DNA of 64,000 nt from Trachythela sp. YZ-2020 (GCA_016169945.1 JADLSH010000133.1:124001-188000), one strand, 5' to 3'. Positions 20,100 to 32,355 are shown, numbered from the stretch's first letter. Notes: generated from the sequence alone by a model not told the origin. A program made the numbers and translations.

Positions 20100-21230
20100 T
20101 TATGAACACCATTGGTATAGTACTCCTAGTACCTAACTGAAGTTTGAATAGGACAAGGAATCTTTTGGACATATTTGTATGACATGATTTAACAGTCCGT
20201 TTTTTATTTTTACCTGATCTTGTCTCAGTTAAGACCACACTCTTAGACATAACATGTTGAGATCCAATGCACCTTGAATCACTGATCTAACTTTGGCTTA
20301 GGGGGGGGGGCTCCCGGCCTTAATTGAAAAGAAACCCTAGGTGCATTGGGTCCGGTCCCAGTGGCTCAGGTGCTCTTTCGAACAAGATCCCATAGGTAGG
20401 TCAGCCTTGTTCCCAAATAGACAAAAGTTGAAAATCACTAAGTTCTCCCTTGATCTCCCTTTAACTGTTAAAAGTACACTTGAGGAAGAATACATTTTTA
20501 ATTTGCTGATTTACTTTTAACCCTTAAAAATTACAATGTGCCCTGTTTAATTTATTATCCTAACCTTGTCAAGGAAACTTGGTTTTATTGTGAGAGTGAT
20601 TGCCACTGTATAGGTTACTGACAACTTATGCCACAGATACAAAAAATAGCTCTATGGCCCTTTGTGCACGAGGTGTGAAGCCCTCAATTAGTCAAACTGC
20701 AGTGTGGCTCCCTCCGGCTCAAAGGCCCTTTCGACTAAGCCCCCCAGTTTTTGTCGGTCATAGGAGTTACAACATTGTCTTTTAAAACCTCAAGTGTACC
20801 GTACAGTTTTAGTCTATTACCTATAGTAATTGTCACCATTTCTTGTTTAAGATGATTTGAAAGTTGACTCATCATGCAAGGCAACCAGTTATCTACAAAA
20901 ACATTCTAGCCAACTGGATCTGTTCAATGAAGAAATAAATGTTTTGTTCAGAAAGAATAATTAATTTATCCAGCAATTAATCCAAAAATAATATGTATAA
21001 GTTCATCGAATCATGTAGATTACCAATGAATGCGATTTCAAATTGAACATTTGGCAGCGAATGAGAATTTTAATACATTAGCATTCTGTTTATATATCAA
21101 TGTTGTGTGAAACTCCGTTGTCAACATGCATGTACAATAAAACTCTGAAAATAATGAAACAAATGTGCTCTGTTTTTAGATTACAAAATAATTTGTTGGA
21201 TGGAAGGAGACGAAATAATGCCAAGAAAAT
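20100..21230. other. Gene-free stretch with repeat remnants
   Basis: Contains a poly-G run near 20300. A short segment TTCCCAAATAGACAAAA (about 20410) is also found near 18660. A CCCTTTCGACTAAGCCCCCC segment (about 20725) resembles part of copy A of the dispersed repeat. No coding sequence is supported. Confidence 0.4.
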
Positions 21231-21329
21231 TATTGTATTTTTGCCCCAACATTCAGGTATTTTGTTTCAAAACGTTCGGGGGAAACTGGAATATTTTTCT
21301 CTGCAAGAGAATTTTCCTTCGATTCAAGA

Positions 21330-21690
21330 AAGAAATTCTCGTTTTGTCCCGTGGGTAAGTAAATTATTCTTATTAAGAAAGTTTTTCTTATTTCAAGAAT
21401 AAGTCTTAAATCAAGAAAATAATTATTAGGCAACTAAGAATATTTTTCTTGATATAAGATATTTTTTCTAGAAGGTATTCTTGAAATAAGAAAAATTTTC
21501 TTAGCCAGAATATTTTACTTACCCACGGGACAAAATTAGAAAAAATTTCTTGCCAAGATTTTTTTTCTAACAAGAATATTTTCTTATTTTAAGAATAATT
21601 TTCTTGAAAGAAGATTCTTGTCAAGAATATTTTACTTACCCACGGGACAAGCCAAATTTTCTTAAAACAAGTAATTTTGTTCTTAAAATA
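21330..21690. repeat. Hairpin-rich AT repeat with CCCACGGGACAA motifs
   Basis: GTCCCGTGGGTAAGTAA (about 21347) and its reverse complement TTACTTACCCACGGGAC (about 21520 and 21628) punctuate stretches made of TTCTTG/AAATAAGAAAA words that can fold back on each other. A related segment with TTATCCACGGGACAAAA occurs at 23160-23460. It looks like nested or tandem copies of a small foldback element. Confidence 0.6.
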
Positions 21691-21927
21691 AGAATTACTT
21701 TCTTAAAATAAACTTTAATACTAATTTCTATGACTATTTGCTCGAACATTTTTTAAAATCTTCATAAATTACATTTTAATATTGATTTTAGACTGTAAAT
21801 ATATGTTTAGTATATTTTGATATCACATGTAAATTAATCTGAAAAACCAAATGTTTGGAGATTTAATTTAGTAATAATAATAAAAAAATAATAATATCAA
21901 ATGTCCCGAACAGAAAATTTTGTAGAT

Positions 21928-22000
21928 CGGTAGTAGCTCAGTGGTAACGGCGTACGGCTACGAATCCATACTTCGTTGGTTCGAATCCCGGCATTGCTTT
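21928..22000 (+). tRNA. tRNA-like sequence (pseudo-tRNA or SINE head)
   Basis: A perfect A-box-like TAGCTCAGTGG and a perfect B box GGTTCGAATCC are spaced as in a tRNA. However, the D and T stems pair poorly and the anticodon arm has a mismatch and an 8 nt loop. It is probably a decayed tRNA or the promoter head of a SINE. Sequence to 22860 shows no gene. Confidence 0.4.
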
Positions 22001-22869
22001 TCAGTCCTTTTCGGCTAATAGTTTCTGCTTTGATCGAAGGAGTATTCCATTAACTAACTGCCGTGTACATTTTACAATGTTATCCAGTCCTTGTTGGATA
22101 TATCGGCGAAATCCTAAAAGAGATAAAATTTCGAGAAATAGATAACACTACTAAAATGTAAAATGATGTATTTTTGCTCAATTTGTTTGTTTACAAATTA
22201 AACAATCATCGCTTCTGCGTGGCATGTTCGTTCCATTTCAAGAGGCTAAATATATCGCTAAAATTGCTGCCTGATCGCGCGGGCTACCCTGCATGGATAA
22301 TTGAGGAAAACTTAACCCAGGCATTAGAAACCCTGAGTAGTACACCAACTGTTTTAGATTGCAATCGAATTTGCGGCGATCAATAAATAATGCGATCATT
22401 ATTATTGATGATTATAAACGACAATGTCATCATGTTTTGCTCTTCAAGGCGCCATCTTCTGACACAAGTCATGTGTTCATTAAGGAAAAAGCATAATTGC
22501 AATCAGTCATTTCTTAGTAGACTTCGGCAGCGTACAGTTTTCCACTGTGACAAGTTTGGGAAAGGAGTTAAACTCTGCATATTTTAGAGGTAAGTTTGGA
22601 TGTGAAAATACTGGAAAGTAATACAGTATATTATACAATGTACTTATTTAGATCAGTGTGTGGTAAGATGCCTCAAATAACAACTGAATAAAAGTTTGCC
22701 TTTATGACCTGTATGCTGGCCTCGACGCCCAGGAAACGTAGAAACAATCAAGGTCAAACTGGCCTTTCTTTTCTTTTCTCAAATTCGAGGCCTGAACAAA
22801 TGTCTGATTTTTGTACACATATGATTGTGTGACGATATAGATTGACCTGGATGGTATTGCTCGTTGCCC

Positions 22870-23037
22870 AGTGGCGTAGGAACGGGGGTGGGGGGCACAG
22901 GGGGCACCTTCCCCCCAATATTTCTTCAAAGTGCCCTTTTCTCCAGCTAAAACAATGCGAAAAGTACCCTTTTCTAATAGAAGAGGTGCCCTGAAGACAA
23001 AGTGCCCCCCCACAACTTGAAGTTACTTCCTACGCCT
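22870..23037. mobile_element. Small MITE
   Basis: Ends GGCGTAGGAA and TTCCTACGCC are inverted repeats around a C/G-run-rich core. A 103-residue minus frame over it is low-complexity and not a gene. Confidence 0.55.
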
Positions 23038-23159
23038 ATGTCGTTCCCATTAGCATGCAGTTAGCACTGTATACAGCAAGTTCAATTAAAGTTGTCTTCT
23101 CGAAGTCAGAATTAAATATCGCAAAACCTCTACATCCAAGCGCGAAAGGCACAACGGGA

Positions 23160-23460
23160 ACAATGGATAATTCTTAGTTGGCGAATAATTATTTTCTAAA
23201 TATAAGAACATTTTCTGGAACATTTTCTTGAAATAAGAAAACTGTTCTTAATAAGAATATTAATTTGCTTATCCACGGGACAAAACTATAGAAAAAGTGT
23301 TTTTCATATTGAAATCTTGCGACGAAAATATTGCTAGTTTGATCCGGTATATTTCTTAAGATTTTTGTTCTCAAAACAATAATTTTTTCCCAGTAATATT
23401 CCTCACAAGAAATAATTTCTTAAAATAAGAAAAATATTCTGAAAAATAAGAATATAGGGG
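23160..23460. repeat. Second hairpin-rich AT repeat block
   Basis: Shares the CCACGGGACAAAA motif and the TTCTTGAAATAAGAAAA words with 21330-21690. Confidence 0.55.
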
Positions 23461-23734
23461 GTACACTTTGATATTGTTCGAAACTATATATATTAAATAA
23501 AACCATGTTTCGAATCAAATTCTCAAGAGCTTGTTGGGTTTGAAATTCTCAAATTCTCAAGAGTTTGCTGCCATGAATAACGATGTTTTCAATATTTTGA
23601 GAAACATTTTGAGAAATATTGTAATTAAGATTTCCCGCAGCAATGTTTCCCTGACAGGGTGTATTAAAAACGTAGTTCATTCATTAATAAGAATAATGAT
23701 TTTGCTCTTATTTCAAAACTTTCAAAATTAGAAA

Positions 23735-24660
23735 AGGTCATTAAGCGACCATTAAGAAGCACTCATTCGCCTGTCTTAAGGCTCTTTTCCACTCATCGCA
23801 AAACCAACTCGCTGCGAGTTCTTGCATGCAATTAAAGTAAACTGTCGAGCATGGTGATTGGATGAAAGTACTCGCAGCGAGCTTAGAGTAGTCTTCGCTG
23901 TCACGCTGAGTGTTATTCCACTGCAACTATGACAACTTTGAAAAGAGAGTCGAAATAGAGGCAATTATTTCAGTGAGCAGGCACGCTATTTAAAATTTCT
24001 ATTTTTTCTATTTTCCCTATGTAGTAAGTTTCAACAATTAAGTGTAACTGACTAGCCATGCATATGGCATGAATGCATGCAGAAAATAAATTTTGTTTCG
24101 GCAAACGTTTTTGAGGGCAGGCAAATAGGGAAACATTTGAGGAACTTTTAAGAATTGCAGATGTTTCTATGACAGTGTTTCGTTTTCTAAAATATATTAC
24201 TTTGCAAGTGTATATATAAGGACATATTTAAAAGACAAAACTATACGGCTTTTAAAAGCCAGCACTAGGCTACTAACGGCTTGCTGAAAATTGAAAAAGT
24301 GCAATTCTACGCATAGCCGTAATATTCGTTCCGTGCTTAAAATCTACCAAGATCTCGACAGGCGGTCCAGCTCAGTTTTTGATACGAACGCAATGAATTT
24401 TTTTATACTAGTAAAATGACTTGCGATGAACGTATAAAGTCTATAACTAAATGCATGGACCTTTAAGAACATTTCTTTCATCTATTATATATAGCTATAG
24501 ACATTAATTCAGTGAAGTGTATTTATTCTAAATACGATATTTACCTTCGCGAGTGCAGAAGTTTGAATACTCTGCTGTCATGAATTATCTCATATTCTGT
24601 CTGTGTATATATCTTACACTGCTATGCAAACGCATCTATCTCATTTGAAAATAGGTTCTC
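23735..24660 (+). repeat. Duplicated promoter/first-exon region, copy 1 (decayed)
   Basis: Collinear with 29165-30050 over about 900 bp: both contain AAGAAGCACTCA, GGCAAATAGGGAAACATTTG, ACTAACGGCTTGCTGAAA, GTAAAATGACTTGCG, and finally CTCTGCnGTCATGAATTATC. At 24580 the start codon of the first exon is kept, but the frame meets TGA at 24646-24648 and no splice donor is seen, so the leader is dead. The copies differ by many indels, so the duplication is not recent. Confidence 0.8.
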
Positions 24661-24828
24661 GGAGAACTGAAGTAGTCATATCATAGACATAGTGGAAAAA
24701 GAAATCGACATGTATAGTTATATATAGTACACTGAATAGTTAATTAATTCCATCAGCTCTGTCAATACTGAACAGTTGTCTCTAAATTGTCAGTCAAGTA
24801 TACGAGCCATTCCCCTCTGATTTCATGG

Positions 24829-24890
24829 CTATATAAGTAGAGCAAAAGCAGTCAAACAAATGCTCAGTTCACAAACCGGTTTGTGAATTA
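24829..24890 (+). promoter_or_regulatory. Candidate TATA box and 20 bp perfect palindrome
   Basis: CTATATAAGTAG (24829-24840) is followed 28 bp later by TTCACAAACCGGTTTGTGAA (24868-24887), a perfect palindrome. The palindrome sits where an initiator region would be. No downstream coding exon was found before the transposon at 25096, so function is unproven. Confidence 0.3.
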
Positions 24891-25095
24891 TTATGTACTT
24901 TAATTTGAACTTCACACTTTAATTTGAAATCGACTGTAAAGGTTACATGCATGTCTTTATTCCGACGGAAAGACACTGCGGGCATGCAATAAGTAATTGC
25001 CACCGAGCAGGTATATATGTATAGAAGACAGAAGTCCTTGCGTCAACCCGGTGGTAAAACATCAGCTAAGCTGTATGCATGCCTGCATGCATGCA

Positions 25096-27102
25096 AGGCC
25101 TGCTCTGGGATCTTAACTCGCCTTAAATCGCCCTAACTCGCCTTAAATCGCGGATAAAATTGGCAAAGATTCTCTTAAATCGCTTAAACTCGCACTAAAT
25201 CGCCTAAACTCGCCAACCAAATTAAAATGCTGAAAATAGTAAATACTAATATACAGTGTAAACACCCTTTCCCCAGGAGAGGGGGGTTCTGGTTGTTTAT
25301 TTCAGATAAGATTAGGAGGGGTCTTATCCGAGGGGTCTTGCTGGAGAGAGGGAGCTTAGCCAAAACACGGGAAGTTACATGCTTATTGATTATAGCCGAA
25401 ACACAGTAATGCACTAGTCATTGGAAAGCCCTGCACCCCCGTACCCGGGAACAGCGGGGCATTAGATAAAGGTTGTGTCCTAAATCATTCTAATCCCCTG
25501 CTATACATGATCTTCTTACTAGTCTAAACATGACTAAAGTAATAATTGCTTTTAAAATTCAACAAACTATTCTAAAATTTCGACAATTTTGATCTTTGGA
25601 GGCCAAACATGCTGTCTAATGTCCGAGTACCCAGGCATATAAGAGAGAGGCTAATCTGCAAATATATCCCCACTATTTAGGATATATAGGGAGGTGCGGG
25701 ACTTTCCAATGATTGGTGCATTAGTTACATACTATCAAGCATGTAGTTATATAATGACATACTGTATGAAGTTAGGAACCCCTATATTCAAACAAGAATC
25801 AGTCTGTTTTCAACATTTTATCTATTTCGATAAGTGTAATTAATATACCAATATTGTGACATGAACTTCCAGAACAATTCATAAATTGTTTTGTTTTACA
25901 AGTGCTGAATTGCAGTGCCAGTAGTGCACAACATTTAATATTTTATATCAACAGTGAAACTTACATAAATTGATAAACCACAGCATGATCCAAGTCAACT
26001 TTTATAGTCAGCATTGTCCGGTTCATATCGTCTGCTGAGCAGGCTATAAAGATCCATGATCGTTCATTCGTTCAACATTTTTAGCCTCTGATTTTTAGCG
26101 TACGACCTTGGGTCGATACCAAAACCTGGCATTTTCACGAATTCAGTTAAATACTTCATGTTAGCGACTGCGGAGAAAGCAGCCTTCTCTCAGGCTATCC
26201 AGCGGAAATATATTATTCAACTCTATGAAACTTTATATAAACTAAATTTTAACATTAGTAATTTTTGTAAATACTGCACTTTATATATCGAGGGCAATTG
26301 ATGATACTAAAAAATAGTTATTAAATAAACACATGGAAATGAAATACTATATTCGCAACGTAAATCAGGTTTATTTGGTAAGCTTAACACATATAAATGT
26401 AAATAGTAAATTCGTTTGAATATTAAACTATAATGCACAAATGTATTGCCACATTGGAACATGCATCATATTGCATCATTGCATGATCACAGTTTTAATA
26501 TATTCTGTACCCTTGGAATTTCCAAGATATTGACAAGGCATTAATGCATTTGGAAATTCTCAAAATATAGGCTAGCAACCCATGGGGTGCACTAAAACTT
26601 CTCGTCCCTACATTCCAGCCACAACCCTGATTTTTTAGATTTCCAATTGATTGTGGTTCCAGGCCTGAACTTAGTAATATGTATTAGTATGCAATTCAAT
26701 TTAAAAATACATGTTATTGTATACAGGTTTATGTTCTTCATTGTATTAATTCCAGCAATTTGGTGTTATAACCTTAAAATTAGTAATACGGCAAAATAAC
26801 AAGCAAATTAATAATAAGTTTCAACTAGGTCGTGTTTACATGACAGTCTACCAGACCCCCTGGGGGTGTGGGTGGGGCAGTGGTGCTCTTTCAAAATACA
26901 TGTACTATGCACTATTAATTATGTATTATTACTGTATTTTGCTTAAAGTGCTATACTTGCATATTTAATTACCATGTATTTTGTCTTAAATCGCATTAAA
27001 TCGCCCTAAAACGCCTTAAAGCGCATTACCTAAAAGTTGTGTTTTTTCTTAAATCGCCTAAACTCGCCTTAACTCGCATTATCTCGCGGCGAGAGCAGGC
27101 CT
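25096..27102. mobile_element. 2.0 kb DNA transposon with 6 bp CATGCA target duplication
   Basis: Terminal AGGCCTGCTCT and AGAGCAGGCCT are inverted repeats, flanked by CATGCA at 25090-25095 and 27103-27108. Inside each end lies a cluster of degenerate 10-11 bp words (TTAAATCGCC, TTAACTCGCC): 25114-25216 on the left and 26985-27090 on the right. The words are on the same strand at both ends. The middle (25213-26290) is the dispersed repeat also present at 890-2335. No transposase is present. The 6 bp duplication does not fit hAT (8), MULE (9) or Harbinger (3), so the superfamily is open. Confidence 0.75.
25213..26290 (-). repeat. Dispersed repeat, copy B
   Basis: Reverse-complement counterpart of 890-2335, lacking about 240 bp of its middle. 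It lies wholly inside the CATGCA-flanked transposon. Confidence 0.8.
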
Positions 27103-27109
27103 CATGCAG

Positions 27110-27880
27110 ATGTTAGTGTCGTAAACTATTTGTAGTGGATATAATCAATTCATGCTTTTAAAGTATAATGGTTTAACTAAGCTAACTTTGTTAATAACAG
27201 TGTTTGAATATTTAACTATAGACATGTACATATGCACACTTAGAAAAATGTAGAGAAAAATAATGTTGAACGTTGAAAGGTTTTTGTATAGGGAATTTCG
27301 AGCGAAATTATAAACATATTTTAGACCTATATATAACCGTGAGCATACTGATGCATGCAGTGAAAATGGAGGTGTATATCTTGAGGTGTATATGGAGGCT
27401 CGTATCAATACTGTTCTTTCAAGTAATCATACTTTTTATCGCTTTACGTGACATAACGACAAAAGTTAGTGTTATCAACTCCGCTCTGCTTCTCGGCCAT
27501 ATTTTTTTGTTTTGATGCCTTTGCAATCGTTAACCGCTAATTGGAACAAGACTTAATCGTAATGTTAATTTCATATACGTATTATTTCATGCTTACATTT
27601 TGCACGCGAAAGTTCGTTGAACATATTTTATATCATCAAAATAGCCTAAATGCATTTTTCTCTTTTCTATTTATATAGATTTTAGTAGTTTTAAATAAGA
27701 ACGAGGACGAATTCTTAATATTATAATATTTACCTTAAATCGAAAGGGGGCCCTTTCCCCCATTGCTCTTCCTAGTAAAGGACAAGAGAGGCAGCTGCTC
27801 CTCCTGCCGAAAATTTAGAATAGTTATACCCTTCAGTATATAGGCTATATAGCAACGGGGAAAATAGTTAAAATTTATGT
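27110..27880. other. Gene-free stretch
   Basis: AT-rich. Overlapping short frames at 27145-27515 are hydrophobic but carry no motif or splice context. Confidence 0.4.
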
Positions 27881-27886
27881 GTTTAA

Positions 27887-29115
27887 GTAGATGTCCCATT
27901 AATAGATAATGTAATTTTTGTTGCTGATGACACAGACGGCAATGGCGAGACTGTTCGTGTTTTTCTGCTTGACTTTAGTAAAGCATTCGACAGAATCAAC
28001 CACAAAATCCTGATAAAAAAGATGCAATTACTAAATATTGATAAATCCTTAATAAACTGGGTTATTGATTTCCTGATGCAAAGAAGACAGAGGGTGAAAT
28101 TGGGTTCTTCGTTCTCTGATTGGTCCTTGGTAAATGGAGGCGTCCCGCAAGGTACAATCCTTGGCCCATTACTTTTTCTCATCATGGTCAACGATTTGGC
28201 TATTAACCACAAAGATAGATGGAAATATGTTGACGACACTAGTCTCTCAGAAACAATCGGTAAAGGTTGTCAAAGTAACCTGCAATCCGTTATTAATAAT
28301 ATCGATCAATGGTGCACGGAAAATGATATGATGCTTAATCGTTCTAAATGCAAAGAGCTAATTATCTCGTTCGCTAAGGACGTCCCTAATCTTCGACCAT
28401 TGTTTATTAAAGATCACTGTATGTCCCCAGTTTTATCAGCAAAGGTTCTTGGTCTGTACTTTTCTTCTGATCTTAGTTGGAACTTACATGTTGAACACAT
28501 AGTATACAAGGCATCAAAGAGACTTTTTTTTCTCCGAGTGCTTAAACGCAGCGGTCTTGGAGGGAGTTCTCTAATTCAAGTTTATACCACATGTATACGA
28601 CCTGTGCTTGAATATGCATGCCAGGTTTGGAACTTAAACTCCCCTGACTACTTAAAGGAAGAAATCGAAAGAATTCAGAAGCGAGCCCTACGAATAATAT
28701 GTCCTGACCTGTCATACCGTAAAGCCTTGGAAGTTTATGAAATATCCTTGCTCTCTCAAAGACGAAATAATTTATGTAAATCCTATTTTAAGAAACTTCT
28801 CAACCCGGAAAATAAGTTGAATGAACTCATCCCTAATAAACGCGAGGACTTACGTACTTACAATCTACGTAACGATCAGCATATTAACTTAATTAATTGT
28901 AAGACTACAAGATTTAGTAAAAGTTTTATTCCTTCTAGTATCGTATCATATAATGATTCATTTTAATTGTAATATAAATTTTAGTTTTAATATACCGTAT
29001 ATATTACTATATGTATTAGTTTTTATCATGTAATTTAAATATCAACTCTGTACAATTCAGCTCTTAGCTGCCATTCAGATTTTGTAATAAAATTCAATTC
29101 AATTCAATTCAATAA
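27887..29115 (+). mobile_element. 5'-truncated CR1-like LINE with almost intact RT C-terminal half
   Basis: The open frame runs from just after a TAA near 27886 to 28966. Visible in order are VFLLDFSKAFDRINHKIL (RT motif A), GGVPQGTILGPLLFLIMVND (motif B), KYVDDTSL (catalytic YVDD), LGLYFSSDLSWNLHV, LEYACQVWN, and IERIQKRALRIICP. The frame has no internal stop, so the insertion is fairly young. The 3' UTR includes AATTCAGCTCTTAGCTGC (29053-29070) and ends TTGTAATAAAATTCAATTCA with (AATTC)n repeats. The 5' half (endonuclease, RT fingers) is missing, as usual for truncated target-primed insertions. It lies directly upstream of the duplicated promoter region of the fibrinogen-related gene. Confidence 0.88.
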
Positions 29116-29164
29116 AAGACCAGCTTGTCATGCTTTAATTGGTCTTCGTGGCGCTGCCATATCT

Positions 29165-30050
29165 ATAGGAAAGGTCATTTTATAAGCAATTAAGAAGCAC
29201 TCAGATATTTTAGTAGTCTTCGCCGAGTGTTCTATTTTCCACCGCATGTGACAGCTGTGCAGAGAGAGTCAGTTTAGGTAAGTTTATTTCGTGGGTGAAT
29301 GCTATTTAGAATTTGCTATTCGCTATAGTTAGTGCGTTTTAACAAGAAGAAACTCTACTGAACGTCTACAAGTGTAAATGAATATAGCCTGTAGGCCTAT
29401 ACCATGAATGCAGGAAATAAATTTTGTTTCCGCAAACGTTTTCAGAGTATAGCTTATAGGCAAATAGGGAAACATTTGAGGAACTATCAAGAATTGCATG
29501 CAGATGTTTCTACAACAGTGTTTCGTTTTCTTATATCTAGTTTGCATGTATATATAAATTATAAGGAACATATTTTGAAGACAAACTACGGCATTTTAAA
29601 GCCAACACTACTAACGGCTTGCTGAAACTTTAGAAACTGCAATTCTACGCATGACGCAAAAATATAGGAAATGTTCATTCCCTGTATAGTCCGTGCCTTG
29701 GCACAATTCCAAAATCTACCGAGATCTCCGCAAGCGGCCAGCTCGGTTTTTCATAAGAACGCAATGAAAATTTTTATATCAGTAAAATGACTTGCGTTGA
29801 ACGTATCAAGTTCAGTATTAACTAAATAGATTTTACGTTTCTTTACTTTATTTCGATAGACATCTCAGTGAAGTGTATTAATTTGCACACGATATTTTAC
29901 TTCGCGAGTGAAGAAACTTTGCACGAGCGTAACTAGAGTACTCTGCAGTCATGAATTATCGTCAAATCCTGTTTGTCTATCTGTTACTGCTGTACACACA
30001 GACCTGTTGTTCTCTGCACTCCAGTGCTTTGCTCAAATTGTCCGTTTCAG
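29165..30050 (+). repeat. Duplicated promoter/first-exon region, copy 2 (attached to the gene)
   Basis: Collinear with 23735-24660. This copy keeps the ATG at 29951, a hydrophobic leader and a good GTGAGT donor. It therefore serves as the live-looking 5' region of the gene at 29951-36374. Confidence 0.8.
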
Positions 30051-30279
30051 GTGAGTTCTGCAATGAAATAAACATTTTAGAAACAAAGCAAGTTTACAGT
30101 CTCACTACAGTAGCAAGTATAAGACCAAGGACAGGGGAATGTACAAACTAACTGAATGAACTTAATTCTAAACTATTCTCCCGATAAGTTCGGTAAGGCT
30201 CATCTCCTATTCGTCATATACTATAGCATGTTAATTTGCGCAATATAAATGTTAAATATTATTATTATTATTAGTGGTA

Positions 30280-30425
30280 CTACAGGAGGAAACCTAAACT
30301 AAACTAACTGTATTTATCCTGGATAGCTTTTAATTATTATTTCTATACTGCTCTTCCTACGGAAGTCTGATCTATGCAGCAAAGGTCAGTCTAGGAGGAA
30401 ACCTGCATGTGCACACAGAGAAAAC
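30280..30425 (-). repeat. SINE fragment in intron 1
   Basis: GGAGGAAACCT occurs twice, and 30392-30425 reads on the minus strand as a diverged form of the conserved SINE core seen at 60475-60510. (ATT)n nearby may be its tail. A TGGGAT-rich low-complexity stretch (30445-30620) follows. Confidence 0.4.
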
Positions 30426-31239
30426 CATGGTAGAGAGTCCTGAAGTGGTAAAATGGGAGCTGAAATTCGCCTGCTTTTGGGCTGGGAAAATGGGATTTCA
30501 CGCACTGGGATAGGGATTCACCAACAAAAAACAATAGAAAATGGGAATGGGATTTGGATTTGAGCAAAACATAGGATGGACTATGGGAGTTGGTCATAAT
30601 TTGGGCTGGTAAACTGGGATTAGTACCCCTCTTCACGACCTCTCGTGGTAATTATTGGAGTGAAACTGGATTGAGTCTTCTCATACACAACTGAAGCGAA
30701 TATAAGCATTTCAGCCGAGCGAATATATTTAAAAATTATATTTTCTTTAAACGTTCTGCAGGTCACCGCCTAACTGATGATGTAATCACTGAGCTTGATA
30801 CACTGAATCTCTTGGAATGTTCTCTATACTGTCTCAGAAAACCTTCTGTGTGCAAATCAATAAATTACAAGGGGAGGAAACGTCAACCATATTCAAAAAA
30901 TTGTCAACTCAACAACGCCACAAAAACTACGCATCCTCAGAATTTACTGGCCGATAAAAACTACGATTATTATGAACCGCTGGAAAAGGTATTTTTATAT
31001 ATTTTCTGTAAACATCGAAAAATAGGTACTGTATTAGGCATTCATTAGACTTATGTATTTTTTATAAATAGAAGGACAAGTGTAGCTGAAAGCTTTACAT
31101 TTATGATGATTTATCACGCCTGTAAAACATCATATTTCGAAAACTAAATTTATTTTTTAATTTCAGAAAATACAAAAACAAGAAACTGCAGTAAATTATG
31201 GTAAGATGACTTGAAACAAATTTATCGTAATATACATAA

Positions 31240-31440
31240 TAAACGCTTGAAGCTAGGTTGAGGTTAGGTTGGGGTAAAGGTGTAGTTAGATCGAGGTCAT
31301 ACAGATTGAGGATATAGTTTGAGGTTAGAATGAGGCTATGATGAGGTTAGGTTGAGGTAAAATTGAGGTTGACATTAGGTTAGGTTGAGGTTAAGGTAAA
31401 GTTATGTTTGAGGCTTGGTTGAAGCTATAGATTGAGATAC
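31240..31440 (+). repeat. Degenerate GGTTGA/GGTTAG minisatellite
   Basis: Irregular repeats of TTGAGGTTAGG-like words within intron 3. They resemble decayed telomere-like repeats but are too variable to call so. Confidence 0.65.
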
Positions 31441-31451
31441 GTTGGGGTCAG

Positions 31452-31593
31452 CTAGCCTCCTCCGCAGGCAACTTGGTGGAAAACGGCAGAATTACGCAAT
31501 AATTTCATAGGCATGAGGGAGTAACAGTGGTTAGTGAGGGATAATTGGAGCTGCTCTGAAATAAAATCGCGGAGAGTTGCCTGCCAAAAATCG
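31452..31593 (-). mobile_element. MITE, copy 1 (minus)
   Basis: CTAGCCTCCTCCGCAGGCAA at one end and GTTGCCTGCCAAAAATCG at the other. It matches the reverse complement of 34699-34810. The inner AGGCAACT/AGTTGCCT are inverted repeats. Confidence 0.6.
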
Positions 31594-31599
31594 CAAGTT

Positions 31600-32355
31600 G
31601 AGGACCGATCACTTCACCTTGTGGACCTGTCACTTCACCCCGGGTACCCTAGGGAGCTCTTGTCACCATGATACGATCGAGTGGAGAAATATAAAAATAT
31701 ACGAATGGAAGGAATGATCTACAATTTACGCGATAAAAATCTGCTTTTAACTTCATATTCCAAGGATTAACTACGGACAAAATAATTATCAGTATTACGA
31801 AGAAATAGGGAGCGCTTATAGGAGTTATAGCGTGTTTATACCTACTTGCAGAATCGAACACAGTCAAGTTTTGGAATGTTTACAATTAGATTGACAAATT
31901 GTAATGATGTAACTAGTATTAACTGAACTCCTTGAGGTCTCTGGTCCAAATCAACGAAGAGATATTTAACCTGTACAGTAAGGTATATTACCTTTTTAAA
32001 AGCAGCGCGATAGAGAGACACGAATATGGTTTAAAATCTTGTGTAAAGCCTGGAGGGGAAGGATGTCAAATCATATTCCTGTGTTTGAACTGTGGTTTTG
32101 ATACAAACAATTTTAAATGTCACTATGTGATGATATCTCTGGAAGTTTGACCGCCAGTTATTTTAAGAAACAAATCAAAAAATGTAACAGAGACCAGGGA
32201 CTCTGACAGGTTTTGGTAAAGTTCTGTACTGAAAAGAGTGAACAGATAATATAGAGCAAACTATCTTACTATCAGTATTAATATGTTTTGAGTGAGGGCC
32301 CATTTGCATTGGGTCACTATGGCCTTCAATAGATTAAGCAGTAAACACTAGTTAA
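31600..32355. other. Intronic, no further gene seen
   Basis: Part of the long intron 31201-34848. Short frames at 31649-31867 (minus) and 31932-32150 (plus) carry no recognisable motif. Confidence 0.4.

Noticed and set aside
21928..22000. Functional tRNA gene
   Set aside because: A and B boxes are good, but the D, anticodon and T stems do not pair properly, so only a tRNA-like sequence is claimed.
22702..23013. 103-residue minus frame rich in Gly/Pro
   Set aside because: It is a translation of a small MITE with C/G runs.
31240..31440. Interstitial telomeric repeats
   Set aside because: The GGTTGA/GGTTAG words are too irregular to equal TTAGGG arrays.
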